Shown here piece by piece: positions 59,641 to 64,000 of a DNA stretch of 64,000 nucleotides. A program made the position numbers and the translations under genes. Source of the DNA: Kribbella pratensis (GTDB lineage: Bacteria > Actinomycetota > Actinomycetes > Propionibacteriales > Kribbellaceae); the NCBI RefSeq assembly GCF_004366075.1, contig NZ_SODU01000003.1, positions 1,612,001 through 1,676,000 of the forward strand, in the 5' to 3' direction. The notes under the pieces were generated by a model. The model was not told the origin of the DNA. It saw only the letters and a list, made by a program, of their open reading frames with translations, and ran no database searches. The number at the start of each line of letters is the position of its first letter. Within the stretch, counting starts at the first letter, position 1.

Positions 59641-60374
59641 AGCAGTTGGGCGAGACCGTGGCGGCCTGCTTCGGACAGGTGTACGGCGCGTTGGCGGGGG
59701 CGGCGGTGGAGCCAGTTGCGGTTCAGTAGCGCCTCGGTGATCGCGGCACCGAGCTGCCCGGACAGGTGGTGGCGTTGTTCACTCCAGTCGACGCAGAACC
59801 TCAGGAGCGGACGTCGGGACGGCTGACTGGCGATGTCGACTCCTAGCTCAGTAAGGACCTCTGTGGCGTTGGGTCCGAGCGCATACGGGCCGTCCGGGAG
59901 CTGCTGGGCCAGGGGGTCGCTCGGACGGCGCTCTGTGCCTCTGCCGCCGTCGGTGCGCGTCAGGGCATCACGGCGTACCAGGCCTTCCAGGAGGGCCACG
60001 CCGAGACGACCGGCCAAGTGGTCGTAGCAGGTGCGAGCCTCGCGGAGCGCTGCGGCCCGAGTGCTCTGCCTCAGTGACCTGATCGGCTGTGGCTTGGCTA
60101 TGCGCGCCAACGCTTCCACAGCGGCGGCCACCTCAGGCCCAGAGAGTCCGTAGTACCTGTGCCGACCGGACTGCTCGACCGTGACCAGGCCGCCCTCCAG
60201 CAGCTTGCGCAGGTGCGCGCTGACTGTCTGCGGCGACACTCCGGCCTCCGTGGCCAGCAGCGAGGCGGGAAGAGCGCGGCCGTCCGCCAGCGCCATCAGG
60301 ACCTTCGCCCGGGCGGGCTCGGCCATCAGACCGGCGACCTGGGCCACGTCGGCATCTCCGTCCATGCTTCCCAT
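59637..60374 (-). CDS. ArsR-type winged-helix regulator
   Basis: A 245-aa protein. The N-terminal ArsR winged helix (about 10-90) has MAEPARAKVLMALADGRALPAS and GVSPQTVSAHLRKLLEGGLV, with HRYYGLSG as the wing end. An extra C-terminal helical domain (about 110-245) has several His (EQRHHLSGQL) but no clear CxC metal site, so it is unlikely to be a classic metal sensor. The start is ambiguous between 60374 and 60365. It is divergent from an MFS transporter and probably controls it. Confidence 0.88.
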   Translation of the reverse strand: MGSMDGDADVAQVAGLMAEPARAKVLMALADGRALPASLLATEAGVSPQTVSAHLRKLLEGGLVTVEQSGRHRYYGLSGPEVAAAVEALARIAKPQPIRSLRQSTRAAALREARTCYDHLAGRLGVALLEGLVRRDALTRTDGGRGTERRPSDPLAQQLPDGPYALGPNATEVLTELGVDIASQPSRRPLLRFCVDWSEQRHHLSGQLGAAITEALLNRNWLHRRPRQRAVHLSEAGRHGLAQLL

Positions 60375-60383
60375 ACTCACACC

Positions 60384-60401
60384 GTCACATTTCGACGTGA
60401 C
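60384..60401. promoter_or_regulatory. Candidate operator between ArsR-type regulator and MFS gene
   Basis: GTCAC (60384-60388) and GTGAC (60397-60401) form an inverted repeat with eight bases between (GTCACATTTCGACGTGAC), in the 57-bp divergent region. Confidence 0.5.
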
Positions 60402-60431
60402 CCGAAGTGTTGCGGTGGGAACGTGGAAAGC

Positions 60432-61574
60432 ATGCTTCTCGCGTTGCTGTGTATCGGAATCTTCCTGGTCCAGCTGGACGTGACCGTGGTGAATGTCGCG
60501 CTGCCGGCCATCCGGACCGGCCTTGATACCAGTGCGGCCGGCCAGCAGTGGGTCGTGAGCGGGTACATGATCGTGCTTGCCGCGCTCCTGCTCGTCTGCG
60601 GAGCGCTGGGCGACCGGATCGGTCACCGGCGGATCGTGCTCGCGGGGCTGGCAGTGTTCGGTGGTGCGTCGCTGGTGTGCGGCACAGCCCCCGGCATCGA
60701 GCTCCTGGTCGCGGCCCGGGCGATCCAAGGTGTCGGCGCGGCCCTCCTGCTGCCAGGCACGTTGGCCGTCATCACCGATCAGTACACCGACAAAGCCGCC
60801 AGAGCACGTGCTGTCGGGATTTGGGCCGGTGCCGGTGCGCTTGCCCTCGTTGCGGGTCCCACGCTCGGCGGGGTGCTGGTCAGCGATCTCGGCTGGCGTT
60901 CCGTGTTCCTGATCAACCTGCCGATCATCGCGGTCGCGCTACCGGTTGCCTGGCGCATTGTGCCGCGGCGCCAGGTCGCCCAGCGCGAGACCACGCGCAG
61001 GCTACACATCGGCGCGGACTTCATCGGCGCCAATGTGGTCGCAGGCTTGATGAATCTGGTCGGTCTGGGCACGCTGCTCGCGCTGACGCTCTACTTGCAG
61101 GAACACCTCCACCACAGCGCGCTGCGCGCCGGGCTGGAACTGATTCCGGTTCTGCTGCCGTTGGCGGTCCTGGGGCCGGTCTCCGGACGGGTCACGGCCC
61201 GGTACGGCCCGCGACTTCCGATGTCGTTCGGACTGGCGCTGGGCGCCGTCGGGTCCTTCTGTCTGCTGGCCGTACAGCCCACCAGCCGGTACGCCGCAGT
61301 TGTCCCGGTCGAGCTCTGCCTCGGCATCGGCATGGGTTTCCTCACCGCAGCCGTGGTCAACGCCGCCGTCGCCGCGCTTCCTCCGGACCGCGCCGGTCTG
61401 GCCAGCGGAGTCAACAACACGGCACGGCAAGGCGTCGGCGCGGTCGGCGTGGGCCTCTACAGCACCATCCTCAGCCACTCCACGCCGTTCACCACCGGCC
61501 TCCACACGTTGGCCTGGTTGGGCGGCGCACTGTGGGTACTGGGCCTGGGAATCACCTGGCTCACAGTGGAGTAG
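60432..61574 (+). CDS. MFS transporter, DHA2-like but short
   Basis: A 380-aa transporter with about 11-12 helices, shorter than DHA2 proteins (450-500 aa). It has LVQLDVTVVNVALPAI near helix 1, CGALGDRIGHRR in loop 2-3 and VAGPTLGGVLVSDLGWR as motif C. It lacks a stretch in the centre, yet the order of helices is kept, so it looks functional. The start is at 60432. It is probably controlled by the divergent ArsR-type regulator. Confidence 0.88.
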   Translation: MLLALLCIGIFLVQLDVTVVNVALPAIRTGLDTSAAGQQWVVSGYMIVLAALLLVCGALGDRIGHRRIVLAGLAVFGGASLVCGTAPGIELLVAARAIQGVGAALLLPGTLAVITDQYTDKAARARAVGIWAGAGALALVAGPTLGGVLVSDLGWRSVFLINLPIIAVALPVAWRIVPRRQVAQRETTRRLHIGADFIGANVVAGLMNLVGLGTLLALTLYLQEHLHHSALRAGLELIPVLLPLAVLGPVSGRVTARYGPRLPMSFGLALGAVGSFCLLAVQPTSRYAAVVPVELCLGIGMGFLTAAVVNAAVAALPPDRAGLASGVNNTARQGVGAVGVGLYSTILSHSTPFTTGLHTLAWLGGALWVLGLGITWLTVE

Positions 61575-61576
61575 AC

Positions 61577-62356
61577 ATGCGACTGGCAACGCTGAACGTC
61601 TGGGGCGTCCGCGGCGACTGGCCGGCCCGACTCGCCCTGTTCCGGAAGGGCTTCCAACAGCTGAATGCCGATGTACTCACGTTGCAGGAGACGGTGTTCA
61701 ACGCCGACGTCGATCAGGTCATGGAGATGCTGGGGCCGGAGTACCACGTGGTGCACTCGTCGGAGCGTGAGTACGACGGATCCGGCATCAGCACTGCGAG
61801 CCGCTGGCCGATCGGCGACGTACTCGAGCTCGACCTGAACGTCACCGACCGGACCGGAGACTTCGCGTGTACGGCGCTGCTCACCGAGGTGCTCGCGCCG
61901 TTCGGACGGGTCTGGGTGGCGAATCACTTCCCGGACTACCAGGTCGATCACGAGCGCGAACGGTGCGCGCAGACGGTCCTTGTCGCGCGCAAGCTCGAGC
62001 AGCTGGTTTCAGACTCCCCCGGGCACGTCGTCGTCGCCGGAGACCTGGATGCTGACGACGCTGCGGACAGTCTGCGTTTCTGGACCGGGCGTCACGTCGT
62101 CGACAACCTGAGCGTCTGCTACCGCAGCGCCTGGCAGGCGACACACCCGCACGAGCCCTTGGAGACCTTCGTGCCGGAGAACCCGCTGTTCGTCGACGGC
62201 GATTGGCCGTACCGCGGACTCGACCACATCCTGGTCCGCTGCGGCGCCGACGGCCGCCCGACGCTACCGATCCAGAGCTGCCGCCGTACGTTCGACCAGC
62301 CTGGCGAGATTCCCAGCGACCACTACGGCCTAGCTGCCGACTTTGAGGAACGGTAG
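61577..62356 (+). CDS. Endonuclease/exonuclease/phosphatase-family protein
   Basis: A 259-aa EEP-fold hydrolase. The motifs are ATLNVWGVRGDW (Asn ligand), LTLQETVF (Glu), VANHFPD (His), VVAGDLDADDAADS (Asp pair) and PSDHYGLAADF (catalytic His). It cleaves a phosphoester; DNA, lipid or inositol phosphates are family options. It starts two bases after the MFS stop, so it is co-transcribed with the pump. Its end overlaps the convergent hydrolase gene by 27 bases. Confidence 0.9.
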   Translation: MRLATLNVWGVRGDWPARLALFRKGFQQLNADVLTLQETVFNADVDQVMEMLGPEYHVVHSSEREYDGSGISTASRWPIGDVLELDLNVTDRTGDFACTALLTEVLAPFGRVWVANHFPDYQVDHERERCAQTVLVARKLEQLVSDSPGHVVVAGDLDADDAADSLRFWTGRHVVDNLSVCYRSAWQATHPHEPLETFVPENPLFVDGDWPYRGLDHILVRCGADGRPTLPIQSCRRTFDQPGEIPSDHYGLAADFEER

Positions 62357-63187
62357 GAGCCAGGCGAGGGTCTCGTCCGGGGCCTCCTCGGGCAGGAAAT
62401 GGCCGGAGGCGACCGGGCCGCCGGTGACGTCGTCGGCCCAGTTGCGCCAGATGTCGATCGGGTCGCCGTACCAGCGTCCGACCGAGCCGTCCTGCTCCCA
62501 GAGGACCAGCGTCGGACACGTGATACGGCGCACACCCCGGTCGGCCGCGTCGTGTTCGCAGTCGATCGTGGCGGCCGCGCGGTACTCCTCGCACATCGTG
62601 TGGACGACCTCCGGGTCGCGGAAGTGACGGATGTACTCGGCCCGGATCTCCGGCGGGAACGCGTCGCCACCGGACCAGGTATCGAGGAGGTGGTTCACGA
62701 ACGAGTCGGGCGCCCGGCCGATCAAGGTCTCGGCGATCGGGGCGGCCATGAACGTCCAGACCCAGTAGCCGAGGGCAAAGTCCCTGTCGGCGCGGTCGAA
62801 GGCGTCGCCCGTCGGTACGACGTCCAGTACGGCGAGCTTCGTCACCACATCGGGATGATCGAGCGCCATCCGGTAGGCACAGCGGGCGCCACGGTCGTGG
62901 CCGACCACGGCGAAGTCGTCGTACTCCAGCTGTTGCATTGCCTCGACCTGGAGCCTCGCGAGTTCTCGCATCGACTGGTCGCCGGAGGAAGTGCTGTCAC
63001 CGAATCCGCTGAGGTCGGTCGCGACCACACTGAACTCCCGGGCCAGCACCGGCGCGATCCGGTGCCACATGACGTGCGATTCCGGGAAGCCGTGCAGGAG
63101 CAGGAGCGGCGGTCCGTCACCACCGCGGCTGCCGTGGATGACAGCGCCGGACACCGGTACGTCGAACTCGCGGAAGGACTCGATCAC
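62330..63187 (-). CDS. Alpha/beta hydrolase, haloacetate dehalogenase-like
   Basis: A 285-aa alpha/beta hydrolase. The oxyanion motif is LLLLHGFPESHVMWH and the nucleophile elbow GHDRGAR contains Asp rather than Ser, as in haloacetate and haloalkane dehalogenases and epoxide hydrolases. The late His is in ASGHFLPEEAP. The DRGAR and FPESHVMW details fit fluoroacetate/haloacetate dehalogenase relatives; epoxide hydrolase is the alternative. It is probably cytoplasmic. Confidence 0.9.
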   Translation of the reverse strand: MIESFREFDVPVSGAVIHGSRGGDGPPLLLLHGFPESHVMWHRIAPVLAREFSVVATDLSGFGDSTSSGDQSMRELARLQVEAMQQLEYDDFAVVGHDRGARCAYRMALDHPDVVTKLAVLDVVPTGDAFDRADRDFALGYWVWTFMAAPIAETLIGRAPDSFVNHLLDTWSGGDAFPPEIRAEYIRHFRDPEVVHTMCEEYRAAATIDCEHDAADRGVRRITCPTLVLWEQDGSVGRWYGDPIDIWRNWADDVTGGPVASGHFLPEEAPDETLAWLLPFLKVGS

Positions 63188-63217
63188 GCAGTACGACGTA
63201 CCCAGCCGGCCGGTGGG

Positions 63218-63331
63218 TCAGTCGGCCGGCCAGATGGTGCGGAAGATGGTGAAGCGGAGGCGGTAGAACCTGCGGCGGGCGGACTGGAGCAGCGCCGGCG
63301 ACGGTCGGAACCGTTCGGTCGATAGATGCAT
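63218..63331 (-). CDS. Small basic protein (37 aa)
   Basis: A 37-aa Arg-rich ORF (MHLSTERFRPSPALLQSARR... ending TIWPAD) with a good GAGGAAG ribosome site, ten bases after the upstream membrane-protein gene. I recognise no family; it could be a short genuine peptide or a chance ORF. Confidence 0.4.
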   Translation of the reverse strand: MHLSTERFRPSPALLQSARRRFYRLRFTIFRTIWPAD

Positions 63332-63341
63332 GGGGACTTCC

Positions 63342-64000
63342 TCAGTCGAAGTACTGCACCGAATCGGCGATCTCCGTGGCTCGGAGGACATCCGATCCGG
63401 GTACGACCACCTGTACGAGTAGCGAGCCGCCGTCCCCGTGATCGACGACCCGTTGGAGCAACACGATATCGGCACCGAAGCAGTCAGCGGACACCCGGTC
63501 GGTTACCGAGAGTTCACGGACCATGTGCGGCTGCAGAGTGCCTTCGTTGCTGCACTGCTTGCCGTCCGGGACCGCCAGCTTCGACTTCGACACACCGACG
63601 AACACACCCGGAGTCTTCCCCGACCAGTCCGGGTCGCGGCTGACGCGGAACGCCGGGGCACTCCCGGTGCTGCCAGGCGCGGTCCAGACCGACTGGGCCA
63701 TCGACTGCGCCCAGGCCTCTGGCAGGGTGACGGAGAATTGGCCCTCCGAGACCTGAATCATTTTGCGGCTCGAGAGGTACCAGTGGCCGCCGTACCCGAC
63801 ACCGCCGCCGACCAGCAGCGCCAGCAGAGCAGCCACCACCCATCGCCCGCGGCGCCGCTTCCTGGGCGCCGCCGTCTCAACCGAGGCGGTCTCAGCCTCA
63901 GCGGTAGCGGGCTCCACCGCAGCACTCTCGAGTGCGACGGTCTCTGAGTCCGCCGTCACGCTCTCCGACGGCTCGGCGGGTTTCACGATCGTCGGCTGGT
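63342..64000 (-). CDS. Anchored protein with acidic N-terminus, partial at the right edge
   Basis: The frame is open to the window end. The first possible start inside is a GTG at 63986 (214 aa), but upstream codons remain open, so the true start may lie outside. It has an acidic Ala/Glu/Thr/Ser-rich region (about 1-40), a basic stop-transfer (RKRRRGRW), one helix (about 49-68) and an exported domain (FSVTLPEAWAQSM ... VVVPGSDVLRATEIADSVQYF). The domain plan is similar in outline to the paralogues at 58.1-59.6 kb. Function unknown. Confidence 0.7.
   Translation of the reverse strand, partial: QPTIVKPAEPSESVTADSETVALESAAVEPATAEAETASVETAAPRKRRRGRWVVAALLALLVGGGVGYGGHWYLSSRKMIQVSEGQFSVTLPEAWAQSMAQSVWTAPGSTGSAPAFRVSRDPDWSGKTPGVFVGVSKSKLAVPDGKQCSNEGTLQPHMVRELSVTDRVSADCFGADIVLLQRVVDHGDGGSLLVQVVVPGSDVLRATEIADSVQYFD

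Overview
The window is a high-GC actinobacterial chromosome segment. The codon bias, the many GTG starts, the strings of 4-base stop/start overlaps and the sugar ABC transporters that lack their own ATPase all fit that group. A soil Propionibacteriales member such as Kribbella is my guess for the genus; it is an inference and not shown by any marker gene.

Layout. 1-16 kb: mixed housekeeping and accessory genes. These are a CorA fragment, a 2-hydroxyacid dehydrogenase, a serine hydrolase, an ECF41 sigma factor with its AhpD-like partner, DinB and VOC proteins, a surface-polysaccharide cluster (two tandem SGNH hydrolases and a heparinase II/III-like lyase), two NUDIX enzymes, and small membrane proteins. 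15.5-17.7 kb: a TetR/efflux pair. 17.7-18.9 kb: a tRNA-Thr gene with the scar of an integrated element, consisting of a 93-bp direct repeat, an integrase 3' fragment and a GNAT cargo gene.

19.1-23.9 kb is the most unusual part. Nine tRNA genes (Pro-TGG, Arg-ACG, His-GTG, Leu-TAG, Gln-CTG, Ser-CGA, Ser-GCT, Tyr-GTA, Arg-CCG) are threaded between an HNH nuclease, the RNA ligase RtcB, an alpha/beta hydrolase, an ICMT-like membrane methyltransferase and a 64-aa Cys/His protein. All lie on one strand, several tRNAs abut stop or start codons, and strong hairpins fill many spacers. A 42-codon leader ORF with a good ribosome site, followed by a T-tailed hairpin terminator, precedes the array. The leader uses codons read by most of the array tRNAs, including a TAC-CAC-CAG run. 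I read this as a candidate tRNA-damage response: a backup tRNA set plus tRNA repair, controlled by ribosome-mediated attenuation.

23.9-36.9 kb: a GH29 fucosidase and a sugar-acid degradation operon (FAD oxidase, two uncharacterised enzymes, IlvD/Edd dehydratase, ketoglutarate-semialdehyde-type dehydrogenase, FAH-family dehydratase, UxaA-type dehydratase) divergent from a GntR regulator with a 19-bp palindrome between. 37.2-43.2 kb: a Gfo/Idh oxidoreductase and an operon of inositol monophosphatase, two ABC permeases, a binding protein and a glycerophosphodiesterase. This set could take up and split glycerophosphoinositol. 43.3-49.3 kb: MgtC-like protein, then a DeoR-controlled cluster with two FGGY kinases, a dehydrogenase and a phosphatase. 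49.3-54.8 kb: small W/P-rich proteins, a cluster of DnaA boxes, a secreted GH43 enzyme and three tandem secreted lectin-like proteins. 54.9-57.9 kb: a second sugar ABC transporter. 58-64 kb: two paralogous anchored proteins, an ArsR/MFS pair, an endonuclease/exonuclease/phosphatase-family protein, a dehalogenase-like hydrolase, and a membrane protein running off the right edge.
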